Origin: Opitutaceae bacterium
GTDB lineage: Bacteria > Verrucomicrobiota > Verrucomicrobiia > Opitutales > Opitutaceae
Assembly: GCA_016794625.1 (NCBI GenBank)
Contig: JAEUGY010000047.1
Span: 33,757 to 97,756, forward strand
Length of the DNA: 64,000 nt
Direction of reading: 5' to 3'
The notes beneath the pieces were generated by a model. It searched no databases. It had not been told where the DNA came from and saw only the letters and a list, made by a program, of their open reading frames with translations. A program made the translations under genes and the position numbers. Positions 45,322-53,812 of the stretch are shown piece by piece (positions within the stretch are counted from its first letter, which is position 1; every line of letters starts with the position of its first letter).

Positions 45322-46872
45322 TCAGCGCCCGTAGAGGTCGCCGAGCGAGCGCAGGTAGGCGGTGGTGGATCCGAAGAGGGGATCCAGCTGGGAGGCCCGG
45401 TAGCGCCACTGCCAGTTGCCTTCGGCCTTGCCCGGCGTGTTGAGGCGGGCTTTGGAGTCGAGGCTGAGCAGGTCCTGCAGCGGAAAGACCGCGAGCCGGC
45501 TGACCGACTGGTAGCCGGCGCGGACGAAGTCCCAGCCGAGCGCCTCGCCGCCGACGCGCAGGTAACGGCGGACGTGGTCCCGTTCCTTCTCCGAAGCCGT
45601 GGCGTACCAGCCGAGCGTGGTGTCGTTATCGTGCGTGCCTGGATACACCACGGAATTGGCGGTCAGATTGTGCGGCAGGTAGAGGTTGCGGCTGTCGCCC
45701 CCGAACGCAAATTGCAGGATGGTCATGCCCGGCAATCCCGTTTGTTCGCGCAGGCGCACGACCGTGGGGGTGAGGTCGCCGAGGTCCTCGGCGATGATGC
45801 GGGCGTCGGGGAAGGAGGCGCGGACGAGGCGGAAGAAATCCAGGCCCGGGCCGGGCAGCCAGGCGCCGACCTTGGCGGTGGCGGCCGGGTAGGGGATACT
45901 CCAATACTCGTCGAAGGCGCGAAAATGGTCGATGCGCACGACGTCGTGCAAGGCGAACGCGGCGCGCAGGCGCTGCATCCACCAGGCGTAGCCGTCGCGG
46001 GCGTGGAGCGACCAGCGGTAGAGGGGGTTGCCCCAGAGCTGGCCGTCGGTGGAGAAATAGTCGGGCGGCACTCCGGCGACGGCGGTGGGGCGGCTGGTCT
46101 TCTCGTCGATCTCGAAGAGATGCGGGGCGGCCCAGACGTCGGCGCTGTCGAGCGCGACGAAGATGGGCAGGTCGCCGATGATGGAGATGCTCCGTTTGGC
46201 GGCGGCGGCGCGCACCCGGGTCCATTGGCCGAAGAACAGGTACTGGTAGAAGGCGTGCGCGTCGATTTTCGCGGCCAGGGTCTTGCGCAGGGTGGACTTC
46301 AGCGCGGTGGCAAAGGTACGGGTTTCATCCGGCCACTCCCACCATGGCTTGCCGTCGTAGTGGTCCTTGAAGGCGCGGAACGTGGCGTAGGGGAGGAGCC
46401 ACTCCGCGTGCTGCGATTTGAAGAGCTCGAATTCGCCGTACGGCAGAGCGATGCGACCCTTGATGAAGCGTTCATAGGCCTTGGCCAGCAAGGGCCACTT
46501 CAGGGTGTAGAGCGCGCCGAAGTCCACGCGATCCGGGTTGAGCCGCTGCAGCGGGGTGAGCGACTCTGCCGTCAAGAGCCCGTGCCGAACGAGGGCATGC
46601 AGATCGATCAGGTAGGGATTGCCGGCGAAGGCGGAAAAACACTGGTACGGAGAGTCGCCATAACCGGTCGGACCGAGCGGGCAGATCTGCCAGGTCTTCA
46701 GGCCGGATTCCTGCAGAAAGTCGAGAAACCGGTCGACCGCCCCATCGAAGGTCCCGATGCCTTGGTCGCCCGGGAGCGAGGTGGGGTGGAGGAGCACCCC
46801 GGCGGAGCGCTCGGTCAACCAGGAGAACAGGGGCGTCCCGTTGGCGGCGGGAGCGACGGAGGAGGGAGGCAT
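45322..46872 (-). CDS. malQ: 4-alpha-glucanotransferase (amylomaltase, GH77)
   Basis: Moves alpha-1,4-glucan segments between chains in glycogen and maltodextrin metabolism. The 516-residue enzyme, near the usual 500, carries GVLLHPTSLPGDQGIG, GPTGYGDSPYQCFSAFAGNPYLIDL, the nucleophile region VVRIDHFRAFDEYWSIP, the acid/base AEDLG, and YPGTHDNDTTLGWY. Start ATG 46872. No other maltose genes are adjacent; the next gene upstream on this strand is the epimerase. Confidence 0.96.
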   Translation of the reverse strand: MPPSSVAPAANGTPLFSWLTERSAGVLLHPTSLPGDQGIGTFDGAVDRFLDFLQESGLKTWQICPLGPTGYGDSPYQCFSAFAGNPYLIDLHALVRHGLLTAESLTPLQRLNPDRVDFGALYTLKWPLLAKAYERFIKGRIALPYGEFELFKSQHAEWLLPYATFRAFKDHYDGKPWWEWPDETRTFATALKSTLRKTLAAKIDAHAFYQYLFFGQWTRVRAAAAKRSISIIGDLPIFVALDSADVWAAPHLFEIDEKTSRPTAVAGVPPDYFSTDGQLWGNPLYRWSLHARDGYAWWMQRLRAAFALHDVVRIDHFRAFDEYWSIPYPAATAKVGAWLPGPGLDFFRLVRASFPDARIIAEDLGDLTPTVVRLREQTGLPGMTILQFAFGGDSRNLYLPHNLTANSVVYPGTHDNDTTLGWYATASEKERDHVRRYLRVGGEALGWDFVRAGYQSVSRLAVFPLQDLLSLDSKARLNTPGKAEGNWQWRYRASQLDPLFGSTTAYLRSLGDLYGR

Positions 46873-46980
46873 GGGTGCAGCCTCGGTGAACGGCCGGAGT
46901 CCGGCAATCCCGATGACGCCAAACCCCGCCTGCGGGCGAGTGGGCCGGAAGGGGTGGGTAGGGAGGCGTCGGGGCCAGGA

Positions 46981-48072
46981 CTACGGTTTGGGGGTCACGC
47001 CGTGCCCGGCGGCAAGGTGGGCGACCGAGATGGCGCCGCCCGTCAGGGTAAAGCCGCCTTGGAAGGGGTTTTCCGCGAGGAAGAGTGGCGTGTCGAGGTC
47101 GGCGAAGCGGAAGCCACCCTGGCCGGCGGCGAAACAGGCGGAGACGGTCATGGCGAGGATCGACTCCACGTTGCCACCGATCATGAGGGCCAGGTTGGAC
47201 TGGTGGGCGACGGCGACGATGTCGAGCGCCTCGGCGAGGCCGGCCTTCATCAACTTGATGTTGATGACGTCGGCGGCGCCGGCCGCGACCACGCTTCGAG
47301 CGTCCGCGGCGGAGGTGACGCTCTCGTCGGCGGCGACCAGCCATCCACTTTCCCGACGGAGAGCGGCGGCCCCGTCGAGATCGGCCTTGGGCAGCCATTG
47401 CTCAAGCAGAGCGGGGGTGATGCCGCGGGCTTTGAGACCCTGGACCAGCACGCGGGCGTCCGCGCGGGAGACCCCGGCGTTGCCGTCGAGGATCAGCGGT
47501 GAGCTCGGGGCGACCTCGTGGATGGCGGCGAGCCGCGCGAGATCGAGCTGCGGGCCACCTTTGCCGCCGACTTTGACCTTAATCATGCGAATGCCGCGGG
47601 CGAGGATGTCGCGGGCGGCTGACGCGGCCTCATCGGACGAGCCGGTGGTCACGGTCATGTCCGTTTCCAAGTCGGTGCCGGCGCCGCCGAGGAATTTCCA
47701 AAGGGGTGTGCCGAGGTGGCGCGTCCACGCGTCGAGCAGGGCGGACTCGAAAGCGCATTGGGCTGAGCCGCAGGAGGCTCCGCCGCGCGCGCGAAACGTA
47801 GCGGCGAGGGCCTGCCAGCTCGCGCCAACCGGTTGACCCAGGAGCCACGGACGGGCGGCGCGCAGGACTGCCAAGGCATCTGCTTGGGTTTCCCCGTTGT
47901 AGGGCGGGAGCGGGGCGGCTTCGCCGTAGCCGATGGAACCGTCGGAAAGCTCAAGTGTGACCAGGACATTGGCGGCCAAGGCTTGGGCCCCTCCCGAGAT
48001 CCCAAACGGCGTGTGAAGCGGAATGTCGAGAGGACGGACCTCGAAGGCCCGGATGCAAAGCGAGTTGGACAC
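46981..48072 (-). CDS. Dipeptide epimerase (L-Ala-D/L-Glu type), enolase superfamily
   Basis: A 363-residue muconate-cycloisomerase subgroup member. Residues 1-130 form the capping domain; the barrel has MIKVKVGG (KxK catalytic base), the Mg ligands in LILDGNAG, LLEQWLP and VAADESV, and INIKLMKAG (second lysine). This set matches Ala-Glu epimerases that recycle peptidoglycan peptides, but the enolase superfamily contains other dipeptide and succinylbenzoate enzymes, so substrate specificity is a guess. Start ATG 48072, upstream of repeat cluster C. Confidence 0.88.
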   Translation of the reverse strand: MSNSLCIRAFEVRPLDIPLHTPFGISGGAQALAANVLVTLELSDGSIGYGEAAPLPPYNGETQADALAVLRAARPWLLGQPVGASWQALAATFRARGGASCGSAQCAFESALLDAWTRHLGTPLWKFLGGAGTDLETDMTVTTGSSDEAASAARDILARGIRMIKVKVGGKGGPQLDLARLAAIHEVAPSSPLILDGNAGVSRADARVLVQGLKARGITPALLEQWLPKADLDGAAALRRESGWLVAADESVTSAADARSVVAAGAADVINIKLMKAGLAEALDIVAVAHQSNLALMIGGNVESILAMTVSACFAAGQGGFRFADLDTPLFLAENPFQGGFTLTGGAISVAHLAAGHGVTPKP

Positions 48073-48182
48073 CCGGCAAGGCCACGCGAAAGCGACGAGG
48101 GCTGCAAGTCAGGTCCGGTGCAGCCCCGAGGAACGTTCCAGCGAGCCGAGGCGACTCGCCCCCTCGGCGATTGAGGTAGCGC

Positions 48183-48306
48183 AACCCTAGTGGATTGCGT
48201 AATAGGGACAGGCTGATTTTGTGCAACTGATAGAGGTTGCTAAAGAAGGGACAGGCTCGTTTTAGGCAACTCTCTCAGGTTGCGAATAAGGGACAGGCCG
48301 ATTTTT
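48183..48306 (+). repeat. GGGACAGGC repeat cluster C (three hairpin-linked copies)
   Basis: Three copies of the dispersed unit with a 42-43 base period: AATAGGGACAGGCTGATTTT (48201-48220), GAAGGGACAGGCTCGTTTT (48245-48263) and AATAAGGGACAGGCCGATTTTT (48285-48306). Each is preceded by a short hairpin built from GCAAC and GTTGC arms, for example GCAAC-TGATAGAG-GTTGC at 48223-48240. The cluster lies in the divergent gap between the epimerase and sulfatase genes (48073-48388), where no gene is seen. Confidence 0.92.
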
Positions 48307-48388
48307 GCGGTGGACGTACTTCCCGTTCGACAGGGGCAGGAGCGGGGGGTGAGTCTCGGCGTTAGCCGGCAGGATTCTCCCGGTTTTT

Positions 48389-49882
48389 ATGATTACCCCT
48401 ACCCTGGTTCGGTTGCATGGGCGTTTGCTGGCGATGGCGTTGGTCTGGGCTGGTTCGCTGGTCGGCGCGGCGCCGACGAAGAACGTCCTCTTTCTCATCG
48501 CGGATGACCTGAATACGCTGCTCGGGTGCTACGGCGACCCGCTTGCTCGCACGCCGAACATCGACCGGCTGGCAGCGCGCGGCGTGCGCTTCGACCGGGC
48601 CTATTGTTCGTTCCCGCTGTGTGGACCGAGCCGGAATTCGATGCTGACCGGTCTGTACCCGAACAGCACCGGCATCGTGGCCAACGCCCAGATTTTCCGG
48701 CAAACCGTGCCCCTCCAGATCAGCCTGCCACAAGCGTTCCGGCAGCAAGGCGCGTTCGCGGCCCGGGTGGGCAAACTGTACCATTACAACGTGCCCAACT
48801 CGATCGGCACCGACGGACATGATGATCCGGCCTCGTGGGAGCTGGAACTCAATCCGGCCGGAGTGGATCGTTTGGAGGAACACCCTCGGATCTTCAGCCT
48901 CTCGCCCGGCAATTTTGGCGGCACGCTCAGCTGGTATGCCTCGCCGGCCCCGGCGGAGCGTCACACCGATGCCCTGCTGGCGCAGGACGCCGAGTGGGTG
49001 CTGGAGCGCTGCGCACGACCCGGTCACCGGCCTTTCTTCCTCGCGGTGGGCTTTTTCCGTCCCCACACGCCGTATGTTGCTCCCCAAGCGTACTTTGACC
49101 TCTACCCGCGGTCTTCGATGCGGGTCGTGAAGGACGTGGCGGCGGACCAGGCGGACCTGCCGGCCGCGGCGTTGGGCAGTGCGAAAAAGGAGCAGGACCT
49201 CATGACGGACGACCTGCGGCGCGAAGCGCTCCAAGCCTACTATGCCAGCATCAGCTTTATGGACGCCCAAGTCGGCCGGGTCATTGCCGCCCTCGACCGA
49301 CTTGGTCTCGCGGATACGACGATCATCGTGTTCACGAGCGACCATGGCTACCACACCGGGGAACACGGGCTGTGGCAGAAGTTGAGCCTATTTGAAGAAA
49401 GCGCGCGAGTGCCCCTCTTGATTGTGGACCCCGGGGTGTCGACCCGGGGTGGTGTCGCGCGTTCTCCCGTCAGTCATGTCGATCTCTATCCCACCCTGGC
49501 GGCCTCGGCGAAGGTGACCGCACCGACGAATCTCCAGGGGCAGGACCTCGCCCCGCTGCTGCGCGATCCCGCGGCTTCCGGGCGCGGCTGGGCCTTGACC
49601 CAGGTGGTCCGGCGCGGCCCGCGGGACAAGAGCACGGGCTATTCCCTGCGCACGCCGCGCTGGCGTTACACCGAGTGGGACGAAGGCCGCGCGGGGCGCG
49701 AACTCTATGACCACGACACGGACCCGCGCGAGCTGACCAATCTGGCCGAGCGATCCGACGTTGCCGGCGACCTCGCCACGCTTTCGCAGACCTTGCGCCG
49801 TGCGGTGGCCACCACCGTGCCCGCCGGGGGCGTGCCGGCCGTGAAAGAGGGTCTCTGGACGCCGCTCCTGGTGGCGCCGTAG
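48389..49882 (+). CDS. Secreted sulfatase (type I, iduronate-2-sulfatase-like)
   Basis: A 497-residue enzyme with a signal peptide (residues 1-28, MALVWAGSLVGA then A). The formylglycine signature is LCGPSR with Cys78; metal ligands are in FLIADDLN (Asp39-40) and TSDHGYHTGEHG. The segments KNVLFLIADD, HTDALLAQD and FFLAVGFFRPHTPYV fit iduronate-2-sulfatase/choline-sulfatase-like subfamilies. Activation would require an anaerobic or aerobic formylglycine maturase elsewhere. It suits degradation of sulfated polysaccharide. Confidence 0.94.
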   Translation: MITPTLVRLHGRLLAMALVWAGSLVGAAPTKNVLFLIADDLNTLLGCYGDPLARTPNIDRLAARGVRFDRAYCSFPLCGPSRNSMLTGLYPNSTGIVANAQIFRQTVPLQISLPQAFRQQGAFAARVGKLYHYNVPNSIGTDGHDDPASWELELNPAGVDRLEEHPRIFSLSPGNFGGTLSWYASPAPAERHTDALLAQDAEWVLERCARPGHRPFFLAVGFFRPHTPYVAPQAYFDLYPRSSMRVVKDVAADQADLPAAALGSAKKEQDLMTDDLRREALQAYYASISFMDAQVGRVIAALDRLGLADTTIIVFTSDHGYHTGEHGLWQKLSLFEESARVPLLIVDPGVSTRGGVARSPVSHVDLYPTLAASAKVTAPTNLQGQDLAPLLRDPAASGRGWALTQVVRRGPRDKSTGYSLRTPRWRYTEWDEGRAGRELYDHDTDPRELTNLAERSDVAGDLATLSQTLRRAVATTVPAGGVPAVKEGLWTPLLVAP

Positions 49883-49932
49883 CCCTGCGCCGGGCCGGTT
49901 TCGCCGGCCGGAGACACGGGCACCGGTGCGAG

Positions 49933-50445
49933 TCAGGGCTGGGTGGATTTGCCGGGCGCTGTGTCGCGCGACTTCCACGTCAGGACGTGGTAGGAGGCCA
50001 CGGTTTCACCCACGTTGCGCAGGCCATGGAGATCCTGCGGGGCGAAGAACAGCACCGAGCCCGGACCGGCCCTCTGGGGTTGCCCGTTGAGCTGAACCTC
50101 GACCGTTCCCTCCTTGATGATGATGATCTCTTCCCACGGATGCCGATGCGGAGCGTGGGCGGCCTTGCCGGGCAGCAGCGTCGTGACGTGACATTCCAGT
50201 TCCAGCAACGTCGCGGTCGGCGCATTGAATACATCGCGACGCTGACCGTTGGCCGTCGCCTTCACCGCGAGGGATTCCCACGGCAGCACCTGGGACAGCA
50301 GCCGGGCCCGCGGATCGCCGGGGACCGTGCCCGCTGAAGGCACCGACGCGGCCGACTCCGCGCCCGACACCCGGAGGGAGCAGGCAAGCCACAGGACAAC
50401 AAGGGGCAAGAGCCGGGGAAACCGCTGGACGGTGAAGGCAGGCAT
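49933..50445 (-). CDS. Secreted cupin-domain protein
   Basis: A 170-residue product with a signal peptide (MPAFTVQRFPRLLPLVVLWLACSLRVSGA). The cupin core shows HAPHRHPWEEIIIIKEGTVEVQLNG with metal-type His and Glu, and GSVLFFAPQDLHGLRNVG with a second-motif His. The function could be a sugar-binding or dioxygenase-like role; not determinable. ATG 50445 is chosen for the signal peptide. It is convergent with the sulfatase and divergent from the second Tat oxidoreductase. Confidence 0.88.
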   Translation of the reverse strand: MPAFTVQRFPRLLPLVVLWLACSLRVSGAESAASVPSAGTVPGDPRARLLSQVLPWESLAVKATANGQRRDVFNAPTATLLELECHVTTLLPGKAAHAPHRHPWEEIIIIKEGTVEVQLNGQPQRAGPGSVLFFAPQDLHGLRNVGETVASYHVLTWKSRDTAPGKSTQP

Positions 50446-50694
50446 GGCGAAAGGAAGACGTTGGAGACGGAGGCGAGACTCCCGGCCCGAGTCCCGGCAT
50501 GGGTCGGTGGAGACGGACCTCATGTATTAGCGACAGACCCTGTGTTCAAGCGATGGATTTCTGACCGCGAGACGCCCAGCTCCCCTGTGCCCCTTGCTGA
50601 CAATTGAGATCGCACACCCTGCCTCCACTGCTTACCGTCCGGTTGTTCGCGGGACGTGTCGTCCACCTCCGCGAAACCCAAGCCTTTCCTCCTC

Positions 50695-52065
50695 ATGTCA
50701 TCCAATACCCTTACCCGTCGCGACTTCGTTCACCTCTCGGCAGCGGCCATGGCCATGCTGGGCCTTTCGAGCTGCATGAGCCTGACCCAGGCTCCCCGCA
50801 AACCCCGCCCCATCGCTCCCGGCGCCAAGATTCGCGTCGCCCAGATCGGTTGCGGCGGCAAAGGGTTCAGCGACATCAGCAGCCAGGCGGACGAGGACGT
50901 CGTGGCGCTGTGCGACATCGACTGGGAGATTCCGAAGGTGAAAGAGCTGTTCGAGAAATTCCCGAACGCGAAACGCTACAAGGATTTCCGGAAGATGCTG
51001 CTCGAGATGGACGACCAGATCGACGCCGTCTGCGTGAGCACGCCGGATCACATGCATTTCCTGCCCACCTACATGGCGATCCTGCTGGGGAAGCATGTCT
51101 ATGTGCAGAAGCCCCTGACGCAGACCGTGGCGGAAGCCCGCGAGCTGCTTCGCCTCGCCCGTCTCAACGGCGTGGTGACCCAGATGGGCAACCAAGGCCA
51201 CGCCGGCGAAGGCATCCGCCTCGTCAAGGAGTGGATCGACGGCGGCGTTTTGGGCGACGTGCGTGAAGTGCAGGTCTGGACCAATCGTCCCGTCTGGCCG
51301 CAGGGCATGACGGACTGGCCGGCCGCGGCTCCGACACCGGAAGGTCTTGAATGGGACATCTTCCTCGGTCGCGCGACCCAACGCGGTTTCAGCAAGGACA
51401 TCCATCCCTTCAAATGGCGCGGTTGGAAGGATTATGGCTGTGGTGCGCTCGGCGACATGGCCTGCCACTTGATGGACGCGGCGTACTGGGGCCTGCAACT
51501 AGGCGCGCCGACCTCGGTGGAACTGACCGAAATCAACGGCGACTCCAAGGTGGCCTTCCCGAACTCCGCGATCGTGACGTATCAGTTTCCTGCGCGCGGC
51601 AAGATGCCCCCGGTCAAACTCACCTGGTATGAAGGTGGCAAGAAACCCGCCCTGCCGGCCTCGATGGTCGGCCGCGAGCTGGCCAAGGGCGGCCAGCTCA
51701 TCATCGGTGACAAGGCCACCGTGTATGATGGCAACGACTACTGCAACAGTCCGCGCATCGTCCCGGAAACGCTCTGGCAGCAACTGCGCCCGAACCTGCC
51801 CCCGCGCACCCTGACCCGCGTGCCCGAGGGCAACCCGCACAAGGAGTGGACCGCGGCCATCCGGGCCGGCAAACCTGCGCTGGCGGGCTCGAATTTCGAG
51901 TACTCCGTGCCCTTCACGGAAATGGTGTGCCTCGGCACCCTGGCGATCCTGGTCGGCAAGAAGTTCACCTGGGACGCGGCGGCCATGCGCACGAACCTGC
52001 CCGAAGCAAACGCGCTCCTCTATCCGCAGTACCGCAAGGGCTGGCGCCCGCAGGATATGATGTAA
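50695..52065 (+). CDS. Tat-exported Gfo/Idh/MocA-family oxidoreductase (2)
   Basis: A 456-residue paralogue of the 34756-36141 protein. The N-terminus TRRDFVHLSAAAMAMLGLSSC carries a twin-arginine motif and a lipobox-like Cys, so it may be a lipoprotein. Rossmann motif VAQIGCGGKGFSDI, EKP-equivalent HVYVQKPLTQTV (Glu replaced by Gln), and TQMGNQGHAGEGIRLVKEW follow. ATG 50695 is preferred to 50656 because it places the Tat signal at residue 6. The Gln in the EKP position may weaken catalysis. Sits beside sulfatase and cupin genes. Confidence 0.92.
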   Translation: MSSNTLTRRDFVHLSAAAMAMLGLSSCMSLTQAPRKPRPIAPGAKIRVAQIGCGGKGFSDISSQADEDVVALCDIDWEIPKVKELFEKFPNAKRYKDFRKMLLEMDDQIDAVCVSTPDHMHFLPTYMAILLGKHVYVQKPLTQTVAEARELLRLARLNGVVTQMGNQGHAGEGIRLVKEWIDGGVLGDVREVQVWTNRPVWPQGMTDWPAAAPTPEGLEWDIFLGRATQRGFSKDIHPFKWRGWKDYGCGALGDMACHLMDAAYWGLQLGAPTSVELTEINGDSKVAFPNSAIVTYQFPARGKMPPVKLTWYEGGKKPALPASMVGRELAKGGQLIIGDKATVYDGNDYCNSPRIVPETLWQQLRPNLPPRTLTRVPEGNPHKEWTAAIRAGKPALAGSNFEYSVPFTEMVCLGTLAILVGKKFTWDAAAMRTNLPEANALLYPQYRKGWRPQDMM

Positions 52066-52120
52066 TCCGTGCGAGGACCGGACGTGGTGACGTCCGGTCC
52101 CCGACCCGACGGGTGCAGGC

Positions 52121-53812
52121 TCATGGGCCTTGCGCCCGTCCACCGGGTCGTTTCGTAAGGGCGATGGAGCACCCCTCGTGGAGGGCGACCCCGGCGAACA
52201 CCAGCAGCAGAGGATAGGCTTGGGCGAGCGCACCCACGCTCCGGTTCGGGAAGGAAAGGACATGCACCGCGGCGTTGACCAGGACCACGGCGGTCCACGC
52301 ACCGAGTACGCCCGTGGCGATGATCAAACCCGGGCCGAGCCGGCGCTTTCGTACGGCGTGCAGGACAAGACCCACCCAAGCGGCGAGCCCTCCGAGCGCC
52401 ACGGCGGCGCAGATCCAGCGCAGGCCTTTGCCGAGTGCCTGCAGCAGTCCGAGCCGGAACTCCACCCAGCGACCTGCGGGCGGCGTCAATTCGGGCGCCT
52501 CCGGAGATGAGGACAGATGCCATCCGGTCAGGCGGCGAAACGGCTCGAGCAAATCTTCCGTTCCGCTGCTCCGCCCCGGCAGTGCGCTGAAACCGCGGAA
52601 GGTGACAAAGTAGTCGAGGTATTCCGGCAGTGCGTGGAGCAGACGACCCAGATCGCCCGGGCGGAGCCGCGGTGCCAGTGAGTCGTGACGCGGGCCTGCC
52701 TCCAGCCGACCGTCGTCGCAGGCTGCGTTGATTTCCGCTGCGATCTGCGCATAGACGGCGAGGACGGCGGCGGCGTCCTTGGGACGGAAGACCTCGACCA
52801 CGGACTCGCGAAAAAACCAGATGAACCATCCTCCCGCGATTTCCTTTTCGGCCCGCGGCCGCCCCGTGTAGGGCTCGCTGACCGCCGACCAGATCAACGC
52901 CTCGGGACCTTCCAGCCGCTCGCGCAAACGGGCGAACGTCGGGCTGACCGCATACGCGCGTTCCCGTGCGGCCCGGTTCACCGGAGTGAACAGGAGCGCT
53001 TTTCCGGCGTCGATCCGTTGCAGCGCACCATAGGCGGCGACGAATTCCGTGGCCCGGAGTTCCACCGTGCCAAACCAGCCGTAATGCCGGGCGTTGACTC
53101 CACAGATCGTCCCGATCAACGCGCCGCCCCCTGCCCCGCCGACGAGCAGCGCGAGCAGCACCGCTCTCCTCGACACGGCGCCACCCGACCGCGAAGACCC
53201 CAGTGCGTATCCGGCAAACAGGACCAAGGTGGGCACGATCCAGATGCTCTCCTCTCGCGTCAACCACACGACCGCGAACCCGCCGCCGCCCAGCAGCCCC
53301 CATCCGGCCAGTTTTCCCACTCCCACTCCTTCCTCGCCCGACCGCGCGACCAGCGCCATGCCGCCGGCCACGGCCAGCAGACTCGCCGGGGTGTAAAGGT
53401 GCTGGCGCAGCACACGACCCAGGACCGACAGATCGTACGACATCGGATTCCACCAGAGCAGACAAAAGAGCCCGAGTTCGACTCCCCGCGAAAGACGCAG
53501 GGGACGAAGCGCCCGGAGCACCAGCAGGCAGGCGCAAAGATAGAGAACGTGCTGGGCGGGCGGCACCGGAATCCCCAGGCGGTGCAGACCGGCAATCCAA
53601 AGAGGGTAGGCCGGCCCTTTCATCAGCGTCGCCTGCTGGTACGGCCCCAGCCAGTCCCCCTGTGCCACGTTCTTCGCGAGGTCGATGAAGAGGGCGTCGT
53701 CGTAGAACGCGCCGCCGATGGCGACAATCGGCTGGGCGGACACCAGCCAGAGCTTGAGCAGGACCAGACCGGCGACGAGGCCGAGACCGCGTCCGAACGA
53801 CAGGGCGCTCAT
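52121..53812 (-). CDS. Polytopic membrane protein, possible GT-C glycosyltransferase
   Basis: A 563-residue protein with about ten helices. The first extracytoplasmic loop has FYDDALFIDLAKNVAQGDWLG and TLMKGPAYPLW, reminiscent of the Asp-containing loop of GT39/ArnT-type enzymes, and TREESIW resembles a second conserved acidic loop. Its ATG overlaps the stop of the GT2 gene by four bases, so the two are translationally coupled. In that pair the GT2 would make a polyprenyl-phosphate sugar and this protein transfer it; inferred from context. Confidence 0.78.
   Translation of the reverse strand: MSALSFGRGLGLVAGLVLLKLWLVSAQPIVAIGGAFYDDALFIDLAKNVAQGDWLGPYQQATLMKGPAYPLWIAGLHRLGIPVPPAQHVLYLCACLLVLRALRPLRLSRGVELGLFCLLWWNPMSYDLSVLGRVLRQHLYTPASLLAVAGGMALVARSGEEGVGVGKLAGWGLLGGGGFAVVWLTREESIWIVPTLVLFAGYALGSSRSGGAVSRRAVLLALLVGGAGGGALIGTICGVNARHYGWFGTVELRATEFVAAYGALQRIDAGKALLFTPVNRAARERAYAVSPTFARLRERLEGPEALIWSAVSEPYTGRPRAEKEIAGGWFIWFFRESVVEVFRPKDAAAVLAVYAQIAAEINAACDDGRLEAGPRHDSLAPRLRPGDLGRLLHALPEYLDYFVTFRGFSALPGRSSGTEDLLEPFRRLTGWHLSSSPEAPELTPPAGRWVEFRLGLLQALGKGLRWICAAVALGGLAAWVGLVLHAVRKRRLGPGLIIATGVLGAWTAVVLVNAAVHVLSFPNRSVGALAQAYPLLLVFAGVALHEGCSIALTKRPGGRAQGP

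Noticed and set aside
45286..47502. A 738-codon plus-strand frame opposite malQ and the epimerase
   Set aside because: Shadow of two well-identified enzymes; the Gly/Val/Arg-rich protein has no recognisable domain.
48183..48306. Possible CRISPR array
   Set aside because: The conserved unit includes the intervening hairpin arms, period is 42-43 with only three copies, spacers are not unrelated, and no cas gene is nearby.
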